Assembly: GCF_948472415.1 (NCBI RefSeq)
Contig: NZ_OX419519.1
Coordinates: 6,353,001 to 6,417,000 of the forward strand
Origin: Kitasatospora fiedleri
GTDB lineage: Bacteria; Actinomycetota; Actinomycetes; Streptomycetales; Streptomycetaceae
DNA: 64,000 nucleotides
Reading direction: 5' to 3'
Of this stretch, positions 41,018 to 49,322 are shown one piece after another. How positions within the stretch are numbered: the first letter of the stretch is position 1; each line of letters begins with the position of its first letter. The notes under the pieces are model-generated. The model saw nothing but the letters and a program-made list of their open reading frames with translations, ran no database searches and was not told where the DNA came from. Made by a program: the position numbers and the translations under genes.

Positions 41018-41730
41018 CCCTCGCACCGGCCGAGGCCCCCACCGCCGTGGCGGCCCCGATGGCCTTCTTCGACGTCGACGAGACGCTGATCGCAGTCAAG
41101 AGCATGTTCTCCTTCCTCCGGTTCCACCTGGAGCGCCGGGGCGAACGGCCGGAGACCTACGACGCGTTGGTCGGGCAGCTGCACGCGGACGCCGCCGCCG
41201 GGACCCCGCGCCACGAGATCAACCGCCGCTACTACCGGCTCTTCGCCGGGGAGCGGGCGGCCGAGCTGGCCGCGTCCGGCCGCGCCTGGTTCGAGGACGC
41301 CCTGCGGGGCGCGGCGGAGGCCGGCGGGTCGCTGCTGCTGGCGGAGCCGGTCGCGCATCTCAGGGCGCACCGGGCCCGCGGCACCGCGGTGGTGCTGCTC
41401 TCCGGGTCGTTCTTCGCCTGCCTCGACCCGGTCGCCGAACTGCTCGGCGCGGACGGGGCGTTGGGTACCCGGCCGATCGTCCGCCGGGGCGAGCTGACCG
41501 GCGAGGTGGTCGGGCCGATGATCGGCGGCCGCAAGGCGAGGGCCGCCGCCGCGGCGGCCTGGCTGCGCGGCGCCGACCTCGACGCCTGCCTCGCCTACGG
41601 CGACCACGCCAGCGACCTGCCGCTGCTGGAGGCCGTCGGCCGCGGCCTGGTGGTCGGCGCGGACCCGGTCCTCGCCGAGGCCGCCCGCACCCACGGCTGG
41701 CAGTTCCTGGACGCCGCCCCCGGGCACTGA
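41008..41730 (+). CDS. HAD superfamily IB phosphatase
   Basis: 240 residues. The nucleophile motif FFDVDETLI (residues about 20-28), motif II VVLLSGSFF, and motif III/IV GGRKARAAAAAAW with AYGDHASDLPLLEAVG define the SerB/subclass IB type. It should remove phosphate from a small molecule. In methylenomycin-furan loci a HAD protein (MmfP) accompanies the AfsA homologue, so dephosphorylation of the AfsA product is the best guess. The GTG at 41008 overlaps the AfsA stop, implying translational coupling; an ATG at 41059 is an alternative. A hairpin follows. Confidence 0.85.
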   Translation: MPLTLAPAEAPTAVAAPMAFFDVDETLIAVKSMFSFLRFHLERRGERPETYDALVGQLHADAAAGTPRHEINRRYYRLFAGERAAELAASGRAWFEDALRGAAEAGGSLLLAEPVAHLRAHRARGTAVVLLSGSFFACLDPVAELLGADGALGTRPIVRRGELTGEVVGPMIGGRKARAAAAAAWLRGADLDACLAYGDHASDLPLLEAVGRGLVVGADPVLAEAARTHGWQFLDAAPGH

Positions 41731-41762
41731 GCCCCGGCGTCCGCCGACCGCCGCGCACCCCC

Positions 41763-41776
41763 CCCAGGGCCCTGGG
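41763..41776. promoter_or_regulatory. 14-bp perfect palindrome upstream of fabH
   Basis: CCCAGGGCCCTGGG lies 32 nt after the HAD stop codon. It could be an operator or part of the terminator region. Confidence 0.35.
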
Positions 41777-41792
41777 CCCCGGCGCCCGTCCG

Positions 41793-41820
41793 CCGCCGCG
41801 CACACCGCCGTGCGCGGCGG
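41793..41820 (+). terminator. 11-bp perfect hairpin after HAD gene
   Basis: CCGCCGCGCAC (41793-41803) pairs with GTGCGCGGCGG (41810-41820) around a 6-nt loop, 69 nt before the FabH start. It may separate or attenuate the AfsA-HAD and FabH transcripts. Confidence 0.55.
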
Positions 41821-41889
41821 CCGGCGGACCGCACCGCCGCACCCCCGGCACGCCGCACCAGCACAGCCAGCACAGGAGGAGAACACCCC

Positions 41890-42966
41890 ATGCCCCCGTA
41901 CAGCCAGGCCGACCAGGCCCCCGCCGTCGGCATCCTCGGCACCGGTTCCTACCTGCCCGAACGCACCGTCCCCAACGAGGAGATCGCCCCGGCGGCCGGG
42001 GTCGTCCCGGAGTGGATCGAGAACCGCACCGGCATCGTGGCGCGCCGCCGGGCCGCGCCGCACCAGGCCACCTCGGACCTCGCCGCGCTGGCCGCGACGC
42101 GCGCCCTGGCGGCGGCCGGACTGCCGGCCGACCGGATCGACGTCATCGTCCTGGCCACCTCCACCCCCGACCACCCCCAGCCCGCCACCGCCAGCATCGT
42201 GCAGCACCTGATCGGCGCCGGGCAGGCCGCGGCCGTCGACGTCAACGCGGTGTGCAGCGGCTTCGTCTACGCGCTGGCGATGGCGGAGGGCCTGCTGCGG
42301 GTCCGCGGCGGCGGCCACGCGCTGGTCATCGGCGCCGACGTCTACTCCCGGATACTCGACTACTCCGACCGCCGGACCGCCGTCCTGTTCGGCGACGGGG
42401 CCGGCGCGGTGGTGCTCGGCCCGGTGGCGGCCGACCGCGGCCTGCTGCACACCGTGCTGCGCGGGCACGGCGACGAGCACCGCCTGATCAGCGTCCCGGC
42501 GGGCGGCAGCCGGACGCCGCCCTCGGAGAGCACGGTGCGCGAGGGCGGCCACTTCTTCCGGATGGACGGGCGCGGGGTGCGGGAGTTCGTCTCCGCCGAG
42601 CTGCCCCAGGCGATCGCCGAACTGCTGCGGGAGAACGGGCTGAGCCCCGAGCAGATCGACCACTTCGTCCCGCACCAGGCGAACGGCGAGATGCTGCGCA
42701 GCCTGCTGCCCAGCCTCGGACTGCCGGAGTCGGCGCTGCGCCTGACGGTGCGGGAGTTCGCCAACACCGGGTCGGCCTCGGTGCCGATCACGCTGGACGC
42801 GGTGTTCGCCTCGGGCGAGCTGCGGCCGGGCCAACTGGTGCTGCTGGCCGGTTTCGGCGGCGGCATGAACGTCGGCCTCACCCTGCTGCGCTGGGGCGTG
42901 GACGCACCCGCACCCGTGCTGAGCAGCGGCCGGAGCGGTCAGGAGCAGCACGTCCTGACCGTCTGA
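41890..42966 (+). CDS. beta-ketoacyl-ACP synthase III (FabH-type)
   Basis: 358 residues with the complete KASIII triad: Cys122 in VNAVCSGFVYAL, His262 in VPHQANGEML and Asn292 in FANTGSASVPITL. It condenses an acyl-CoA with malonyl-ACP to a beta-ketoacyl-ACP, exactly the class of substrate AfsA enzymes use. Its location between the HAD and exporter genes, away from other fatty-acid genes, argues for a pathway-specific role. The C-terminal extension (about 20 residues past GFGGGMNVGLTLLRW) is hydrophilic. AGGAGGAG precedes the ATG. Confidence 0.9.
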   Translation: MPPYSQADQAPAVGILGTGSYLPERTVPNEEIAPAAGVVPEWIENRTGIVARRRAAPHQATSDLAALAATRALAAAGLPADRIDVIVLATSTPDHPQPATASIVQHLIGAGQAAAVDVNAVCSGFVYALAMAEGLLRVRGGGHALVIGADVYSRILDYSDRRTAVLFGDGAGAVVLGPVAADRGLLHTVLRGHGDEHRLISVPAGGSRTPPSESTVREGGHFFRMDGRGVREFVSAELPQAIAELLRENGLSPEQIDHFVPHQANGEMLRSLLPSLGLPESALRLTVREFANTGSASVPITLDAVFASGELRPGQLVLLAGFGGGMNVGLTLLRWGVDAPAPVLSSGRSGQEQHVLTV

Positions 42967-42989
42967 CCGACCGGCCGGCCCGGCTCGTC

Positions 42990-43084
42990 CATGCCATGGC
43001 ATGTGTCAGGGTCTTTATATTTGATCGACCATCGCTATAGACTCAACCCTCGATACCGCGTGAAGCGTCTATGGCCAATCAAGG
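42990..43084 (+). promoter_or_regulatory. exporter promoter region with several dyads
   Basis: It contains the 14-bp palindrome CATGCCATGGCATG (42990-43003), TGTGTCAGGGTC (43002-43013, also at 38278), an AT-rich stretch with TATAGA (43036-43041), an inverted pair GCTATAGAC/GTCTATGGC (43034-43042, 43067-43075) and AATCAAGG (43077-43084), a half-site of the MarR-type palindrome at 38313. Confidence 0.5.
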
Positions 43085-43102
43085 ACAAACCAGGAGTCCA
43101 CC

Positions 43103-44541
43103 GTGACCGTCGTGCAAGACCTCGAACCGGTACAGACCGGTGACGAGCAGATGTCGCAGCGTCAGAAGGCGATCCTGCTCGTACTGCTGGCCACCCAGTT
43201 CATGCTGGCCGCAGACTTCTCCATCCTGAACGTCGCGGTGCCGGAGATCGGCTCCTCGCTGCACTTCTCGCTGAGCAGCCTGCAGTGGATCGTCACCGCC
43301 TTCGCCCTCACCGCGGCCGGGTTCACTCTGATCTTCGGCCGGGTCGGCGACCTGCTCGGCCGCAAGCGGCTCTTCCTGGGCGGCATGGCGCTGCTCGGCC
43401 TCTCCTCGCTGCTCGGCGGCCTCGCCCAGACGCCCACCCAGCTGATCGTCGCCCGGGTCGGGCAGGGCCTGGCCACCGCCATCACCACGCCCTCGGCACT
43501 GGCCCTGATCACCACGTCCTTCCCCGAGGGCAAGCTCCGCGAGCGGGCGATGGGCCTCAACGGCGCCCTGATGTCGGCCGGCTTCACCGCGGGCGCCATC
43601 CTCGGCGGCGTGCTGACCGGCCTGCTCGACTGGCGCTGGGCCTTCCTGATCAACGTGGTCGTCGCCGTGGCCGTACTGGTCGCCGCGCCCCGGCTGCTGA
43701 CCGAGAGCCGCTCCGGTCAGCGGGTCTCGATCGACCTGCCCGGCTCGCTCACCGTCTGCACCGGCCTGGTCGCCCTGGTCGTCGGCATCACCCGGGCCGG
43801 CGAGCACGGCTGGACGGAGACCTGGGTCCTCGTGCTGCTGGCCGCCGCCGCCGCGCTGCTGGCCGCCTTCTGGGCGATCGAGCGGGTCACGGCCGAACCG
43901 CTGCTCCCGGTGCGGCTGCTGGCCCGCCCACCATCAGCTGGGGCAACATCGGCGGCCTGGTCACCTTCACCATGATGTCCTCCGTGGTGTTCCTGATGAC
44001 CCTCTACCTCCAGGACGCCCTGCACTACTCGCCGCTGGTCACCGGCCTGGCGTTCAGCGGCCTCGGCACCGCGGCCTTCTTCGGCGGCCTCCGGACCGCC
44101 CGGATCATCGGCCGCCTCGGCAGCCGCACCGCGCTGGTCCTCGGCCTAGTCATCCAGGGCGTCTCCACCGCCGCGCTGCTGCTGATCGGCACCGCCCACG
44201 GCCCCGGCCTGACCCTGATGATCGCCGCCACCACCGTCGGGGGCTTCGGCCACGTGCTGTCGATCGTCTCCTTCATGGTGACCGGCACCCTCGGGGTCTC
44301 CGACGACGACCAGGGCCGCGCCACCGGCATCACCTCGATGACGCAGCAGGTCGGCATCACCATCGGCATCCCGATCATCAGCACCCTGGCCACCAGCCGG
44401 ATCGCCGCCGCCGGCCACGGCGAGAGCGCGGTCGCCGAGGGCGTCCGCACCGCGATCGCCGTCGACGCCGGGGTGGTGCTGCTCGCCGCCCTGCTGATCG
44501 GACTGTTCCTGCGCAAGCGGCACCTCTCGGCCGCGGCCTGA
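43103..44541 (+). CDS. MFS drug/metabolite exporter, DHA2-like (frame broken once here)
   Basis: Restored, it is about 479 residues, 12-14 helices. ATQFMLAADFSILNVAVPEIG, GRVGDLLGRKRLFL and LDWRWAFLINVV are the DHA2 landmarks. The break is at CCC 43927-43929; one extra C gives LLARPTISWGNIGGLVTF and continues to the end. It lies in the middle of the biosynthetic locus and is the likely efflux pump for its product. AGGAG lies 6 nt before the GTG. The promoter region shares motifs with the MarR/KASIII intergenic region. Confidence 0.82.
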
Positions 44542-44720
44542 CGGCCCGACCCGCCGACCGGTCGGCACCGTCCCTGACGGCCGGTCACCCGGGGGCGGGC
44601 GGCGCCCCGTGCCGCCCGCCCCACCGTCCGACGGAGTCCGCACCGTCCGCACGGTCCGCACCGTCCGACCACGTCACGCACGTCCGCACCGCCCGCACCC
44701 ACCGCACCGGAGGAGAAGAG

Positions 44721-46409
44721 TTGAGCGCCATGGAGCCCGATCGGCCGGTCGGCAGCAGCGAGGTGTTGATCGTCGGCGCCGGCCCGGTGGGCGTCGCCCT
44801 GGGCTGCGACCTGTTGCAGCGCGGCGTGCGGGTGCGCCTGGTGGACAGCGCCGCCGCGCCCGCCCCGGCTCCCCGGTCCCGGGCCGTGCTGGTCTGGCCC
44901 CGCACCCTCGAACTGCTGCGCGGCATCGGCGTCGCGGAGCGCCTGGCGGCCACCGGCCACCGGCTGACCGGCATCGGCTACCGCTCCGAGGGCCGGCTGC
45001 TCGGCCGGGCCGCGGTCGACCGGATCGCCGACACCCCGTACCCGTTCGCCGCCACCCTGCCCCAGTACGAGACCGAACGCCTGCTGCTGGAGCGCCTCGC
45101 CGAACTCGGCGGCACCGTCGAGCGCGGCGTCGTCCTGGAGGACCTGCGCCAGGACGCCCGCGGCGTCACCGCGCGGCTGCGCCACCCCGACGGCAACGAG
45201 GAGCAGGCGCACGCCCGTTGGCTGGTGGGCGCGGACGGCGCGCACAGCTCGGTGCGCAAGCAGCTGGGCATCGGCTTCGACGGCGACACGGTGGACGTCA
45301 CCTTCGGCATCGCCGACGCGCCGATCGACGGCCCGGCCGCCCGCGACACCCTCCACTACTGCTACACCGCCGACGGCGCGCTCGGCGTCGTCCCGCTGCC
45401 CGACGGCCTGTTCCGGGTCGCCATCAGCATCCCGCACCGCGACCCGGCCGAACCGCCGCCCGCCGGGGTGTTCGCCGAAGCCCTGCGGCGGCGCGCCCCC
45501 GGCCTGGGCGAACTGGGCGAACCCCGCTGGACCGGATCGTTCCGGGTCCGCTGCCGGATCGCCGACCGCTTCCGCGACGGCAACTGCTTCCTGGCCGGCG
45601 ACGCCGCGCACATCATCAGCCCGGCCGGCGGCCAGGGCATGAACTACGGCCTCCAGGACGCCTTCAACCTCGGCTGGAAGCTGGCCGGCGTGCTGCGCGG
45701 CACCCTCGACGCCGCGGTGCTCGACAGCTACCACCGCGAACGGCATGCCGCGGTCGCCCGGGTCGCCGCCGTCACCGCCGCCCAGACCCGCTGGGGCATG
45801 ATCGCGGGCGGCCCGCGCCGGGTCCTGCGCGACACCCTGGTGCGCGGCGCGGCCCTGGGCGGCCTGCTGCGCCGCCGGATCGCGCCGATGATGGCCCAGA
45901 CCGACGTCAGCTACGCGGCGGACGGCCTCCGGCGCGCCCGCCCCGGCCACCCGCGGCCGGGCGACCGACTGCCGGTCTTCGCCCCCGCAGCCCTCGCAGC
46001 CCCCGGCGGACCTGCCGCCACCGCCGCCACCGCGGCCCCCGCCCCGGCCGACCCCGCGCTCGACCGTGACGGCTTCACCGTCCTGGTCCGCCGCCCGTCC
46101 GGCTCGTCCGGCCCGTCCGGCCCGTCCGGCCCGTCCGGCCCCGCCGGAGCGGACGACCGGGGCAGCGCCGCGGTGGCCGCCGCGCTCGCCGGGCGTCCCG
46201 CCGTGGTCCGCACCGTGGACGACACCGCGTCCGCCACCCTGCTCCGCGCGCTCGGCCCCCGCCCCGTCCTGGTGGCGCTCCGCCCGGACGGCCACGTGCA
46301 GTACGTCGCCCCGGCCACCCGCAGCGGCCTGGCCGACCTGGTCCGGCACCTCGACGGCCTGGCCCCGCGCACCCGCACCGCCCCGGAGCCCGCCGCCGCC
46401 CGCGGCTGA
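44721..46409 (+). CDS. FAD-dependent aromatic/polyketide-type monooxygenase
   Basis: 562 residues of the PHBH-fold class A flavoprotein family: FAD motif VLIVGAGPVGVALGCDLLQRG (GxGxxG at 19-24), the DG motif LVGADGAHSSVRKQLG and the GD motif FLAGDAAHIISPAGGQGMN. The C-terminal thioredoxin-like half contains a 9-bp repeat (46096-46138) encoding SGPSGPSGP. It should hydroxylate, epoxidise or insert oxygen in a ring substrate using NAD(P)H and O2. The TTG at 44721 is spaced properly from GGAGGAG; an ATG follows at 44730. It begins the tailoring part of the locus. The gap upstream (44542-44720) has GTCCGCACC repeats only. Confidence 0.86.
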   Translation: MSAMEPDRPVGSSEVLIVGAGPVGVALGCDLLQRGVRVRLVDSAAAPAPAPRSRAVLVWPRTLELLRGIGVAERLAATGHRLTGIGYRSEGRLLGRAAVDRIADTPYPFAATLPQYETERLLLERLAELGGTVERGVVLEDLRQDARGVTARLRHPDGNEEQAHARWLVGADGAHSSVRKQLGIGFDGDTVDVTFGIADAPIDGPAARDTLHYCYTADGALGVVPLPDGLFRVAISIPHRDPAEPPPAGVFAEALRRRAPGLGELGEPRWTGSFRVRCRIADRFRDGNCFLAGDAAHIISPAGGQGMNYGLQDAFNLGWKLAGVLRGTLDAAVLDSYHRERHAAVARVAAVTAAQTRWGMIAGGPRRVLRDTLVRGAALGGLLRRRIAPMMAQTDVSYAADGLRRARPGHPRPGDRLPVFAPAALAAPGGPAATAATAAPAPADPALDRDGFTVLVRRPSGSSGPSGPSGPSGPAGADDRGSAAVAAALAGRPAVVRTVDDTASATLLRALGPRPVLVALRPDGHVQYVAPATRSGLADLVRHLDGLAPRTRTAPEPAAARG

Positions 46410-46490
46410 CCCCGGGCCGGCTCCGCCACCCCGCCCGCCCCACCCCGCCCGCCCCGCACCTCCGCACGACGTCCAGGGAGACGAACCGCA

Positions 46491-47444
46491 ATGCACACCA
46501 CCACCCTCGGTACCACCGGACCCGCGATCGGCCGGATCGGCCTCGGCTGCATGGGCATGTCCTGGGCGTACGACGAGCCCGGCCGGGACGACGCCGCCTC
46601 GATCTCCGTCGTCCACCGCGCCCTGGACCTCGGCGTCAACCTCATCGACACCGCCGACGCCTACGGCCCGTTCACCAACGAGTACCTGGTCGGCCGCGCG
46701 CTGGCCGGCCGCCGCGCGGACGCGGTGCTCGCCACCAAGGTCGGCCTGGTCGTCGACGGCAGCCGCACCATGCACCGCAACGGCCGCCCCGAGCACATCC
46801 GGGCCTCCATCGACGCCTCGCTGCTGCGTCTGGGCACCGACCACGTCGACCTCTACCAGCTGCACCGGGTCGACCCGGCCGTCCCGCTGGAGGAGTCCTG
46901 GGGCGCGATGGCCGAGGCCGTGAAGGCGGGCAAGGCCCGCGCCATCGGCCTCTCCGAGGTGAGCGTCGCGGAGATCGAACGGGCCGCCGCCATCCACCCG
47001 GTGGCCTCCGTGCAGTCCGAGTTCTCGCTCTGGTCCCGGGACGTCCTGGAGAACGGGGTGCTGGCCCACACCGCCGCGCACGGCATCACCCTGCTGCCCT
47101 TCTCCCCGCTCGGCCGCGGCTTCCTGACCGGCGCGATCCGCAGCTCCGCCGACCTCCCGGCCGGCGACTGGCGGCACGGCAGCCCGCGCTTCCAGCCCAC
47201 CGAGATCGACGCCAACCAGGCGCTGGTGGAGCGGATCGAGGGCGTCGCCGCCCGCCTGGAGACCACCCCGGCCCAGGTGGCGCTGGCCTGGCTGCTCGCC
47301 CAGGGCGGGCACGTCGTGCCGATCCCCGGCACCAAGACCGCGCGCTACCTGGAGCAGAACGCCGCCGCGGCCGAACTCACCCTGGACGCCACCGTCCTGG
47401 CCGAGCTGGACACCCTGCCCGCCCCGGCCGCGCCCCGCTACTGA
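46491..47444 (+). CDS. aldo/keto reductase
   Basis: 317 residues, TIM-barrel AKR. The catalytic tetrad is visible as Asp in LIDTADAYG, Tyr in the same motif, Lys in ATKVGLV and His in LYQLHRVD. The NADPH-binding end PIPGTKTARYLEQN is present. It reduces an aldehyde or ketone. In this locus it may reduce the ketone of the AfsA-derived intermediate (inference). GGGAG lies before the ATG. Confidence 0.87.
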   Translation: MHTTTLGTTGPAIGRIGLGCMGMSWAYDEPGRDDAASISVVHRALDLGVNLIDTADAYGPFTNEYLVGRALAGRRADAVLATKVGLVVDGSRTMHRNGRPEHIRASIDASLLRLGTDHVDLYQLHRVDPAVPLEESWGAMAEAVKAGKARAIGLSEVSVAEIERAAAIHPVASVQSEFSLWSRDVLENGVLAHTAAHGITLLPFSPLGRGFLTGAIRSSADLPAGDWRHGSPRFQPTEIDANQALVERIEGVAARLETTPAQVALAWLLAQGGHVVPIPGTKTARYLEQNAAAAELTLDATVLAELDTLPAPAAPRY

Positions 47445-47515
47445 CCCGGCGCCACCCGCCCCACCCCGTCCCACCCCACCCCACCCCGTCCCACCTCTCC
47501 CCAGGAGCAGACCCC

Positions 47516-48495
47516 ATGCGTGCCGTCCTCTTCGACCGCTACGGCGACCCGACGTCCTCACCGAGGCCGAACTGCCCGTGCCCGAGCCCGGCCCGGGCCA
47601 GATCTCCGTCGACGTCACCCACGCCGGGGTGAACTTCGCCGAGGTGATGTTCCGCCGCGGCCAGATCCAGGTCGGCCTCCCGCACGTCCCCGGCCTGGAG
47701 GCGACCGGCACGGTGCGGGCCGTCGGCGAGGGCGTCACCGGGCTGCGCCCCGGGCAGCGGGTCACCGCACTCACCCTGGACGGCGGCGGCTACGCCGAGG
47801 TCGTGCTGGCCCGCGCCGACCTGACGGTCGTCCTGGAGGGCCCGCGGGCGATCGCCGACCCGGCCCTCGCCGCCGCCTTCCCCTGCAACGTGCCGGTCGC
47901 CCTGGGCCTGCTGGAGTCCGCCGCCCGGCTGCTGCCCGGCGAGAGCGTCCTGGTGCTGGCCGCGGCCGGCGGGGTCGGCACCGCCGCCGCGCAGATCGCC
48001 CGCCGGGCCGGCGCCTCCCTGGTGCTCGGCGCCGCGAGCACCGTCACCAAGGCCAAGTACGCCGCCGACTTCGGCTACGACGAGGTCGTCCCCTACGAGG
48101 CGCTGGCCGAGCTGGTCGCGGACCGCACCGACGGCCGCGGCGTCGACGTGATCCTCGACTCGGTCGGCGGCGAGCAGCGCGCCGCGGCGGCCGGGCTGCT
48201 CGCCCCGCTGGGCCGCCAGCTGATCTTCGGCGACGCCGCCCAGCAGGACGCGCCGATCCAGCCCGACCACCTGTGGTTCGGCTCCCGGGCCCTGGTCGGC
48301 TACAACATCGGCGACCTGGCGCACCGCGCCCCCGAGCTGGTGCGCGGACACCTGGAGCGGGCCGCCGAGCTGGTCGCCGCCGGTGACGTCCGGGTGGACT
48401 TCACCGAGTTCGCCCTCGCCGACGCCGCCGAGGCCCACCGCACCCTCACCGACCGCTCCTCCACCGGCAAGCTGGTGCTGCGGGTGAACGGCTGA
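47516..48495 (+). CDS. NADPH:quinone oxidoreductase-like MDR enzyme (frame broken once here)
   Basis: Restored, it is about 326 residues of the zinc-free medium-chain dehydrogenase/reductase class: VDVTHAGVNFAEVMFRRG, PGLEATGTVRAVGEGV and the NADPH-binding LVLAAAGGVGTAAAQIARRAG. The break is at CCC 47548-47550; one extra C restores YGDPDVLTEAELPVPEPG. Relatives reduce alpha,beta-double bonds, which would suit reduction of a butenolide to a butyrolactone (inference). An AGGAG ribosome site is 9 nt before the ATG. It is separated from the MBL gene by 5 nt. Confidence 0.83.
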
Positions 48496-48500
48496 TCCGG

Positions 48501-49175
48501 ATGCTCCTGTTCTCCTTCCCGGCCGGCGGCTTCGGCACCAACTGCTACGTGCTGGCCGCCGAGCCGGGCGGGCCCTGCCTGGTGGTCGACCCCGGGCAGG
48601 CCGCCACCGACCCGCTGCTGCGGCTGTTCGCCGAACACCGGCTGGAGCCGGCGGCGCTGCTGCTCACCCACGGGCACATGGACCACAGCTGGTGCGCCCG
48701 GGAGCTGGGCGCGCAGACCGGCGCGCCGGCCGTGCTGCACGCCGCCGACCGCTTCATGCTCGCCGACCCGGCCGCGCCGCTGCCCCCGACCTTCCCCGGC
48801 CGCCTGCTCGCGGGCTACCCGGAGAGCGAACCGGAACGGCTGACCCTCCTGGAGGGCTCCGCCGACCTGGAACTGGCCGGACTGCGGGTCCGGGCCCACC
48901 ACGGCCCGGGGCACACCGAGGGCTCCACGATGTTCCGGGTCGACCCGGTCCGGGACGGCGACCCCGCCCTCCTGTTCACCGGCGACACCCTGCTCGCCGA
49001 CCGCCTCGGCGACTCCGGCCTCCCCGGCGGCAGCCGCACCCGGCTGGAGTCCTCGCTGCGCCGCGTCTGCGGCCCGCTGGACGACAGCACGGTGCTGCTC
49101 CCCGGCCACGGCCCGGCCGCCGCGCTCGGCACCGCCCGCCGCGGCCTCCCGCTGCTGCGCGGCGAGGCCGCCTGA
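48501..49175 (+). CDS. metallo-beta-lactamase-fold hydrolase (glyoxalase II-like)
   Basis: 224 residues. The metal-binding THGHMDHSW motif, a later His in HHGPGHTEGS, the bridging Asp in FTGDTLLAD and the final His in LLPGHGP complete the family set. Such enzymes hydrolyse thioesters, lactones or related bonds. It starts 5 nt after the oxidoreductase gene, so it belongs to the same operon. It could release an acyl thioester or open a lactone. A perfect 17-bp hairpin follows and closes the locus. Confidence 0.87.
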   Translation: MLLFSFPAGGFGTNCYVLAAEPGGPCLVVDPGQAATDPLLRLFAEHRLEPAALLLTHGHMDHSWCARELGAQTGAPAVLHAADRFMLADPAAPLPPTFPGRLLAGYPESEPERLTLLEGSADLELAGLRVRAHHGPGHTEGSTMFRVDPVRDGDPALLFTGDTLLADRLGDSGLPGGSRTRLESSLRRVCGPLDDSTVLLPGHGPAAALGTARRGLPLLRGEAA

Positions 49176-49178
49176 ACC

Positions 49179-49224
49179 CCCGTCGCGCCACCGGGCTTTC
49201 CCCCGGACCCGGTGGCGCGACGGG
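49179..49224 (+). terminator. 17-bp perfect hairpin closing the biosynthetic locus
   Basis: The arms 49179-49195 and 49208-49224 pair completely around a 12-nt loop, starting 3 nt after the MBL stop codon. Confidence 0.85.
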
Positions 49225-49288
49225 ACCACGTCGGGGACGGGACCACGTCCGGGGCGGGAGCACGTCCGGGGCGGGAGCACGTCCGGGA
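49221..49288. repeat. 17-bp tandem repeat, four copies
   Basis: CACGTC recurs every 17 bp at 49227, 49244, 49261 and 49278, inside units like GGGAGCACGTCCGGGGC. The array lies between the terminator and the 3' end of the PucR gene. Confidence 0.85.
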
Positions 49289-49322
49289 CGGAAGCGCCCG
49301 CTGACGCCGGGTCGGGCCCCCG

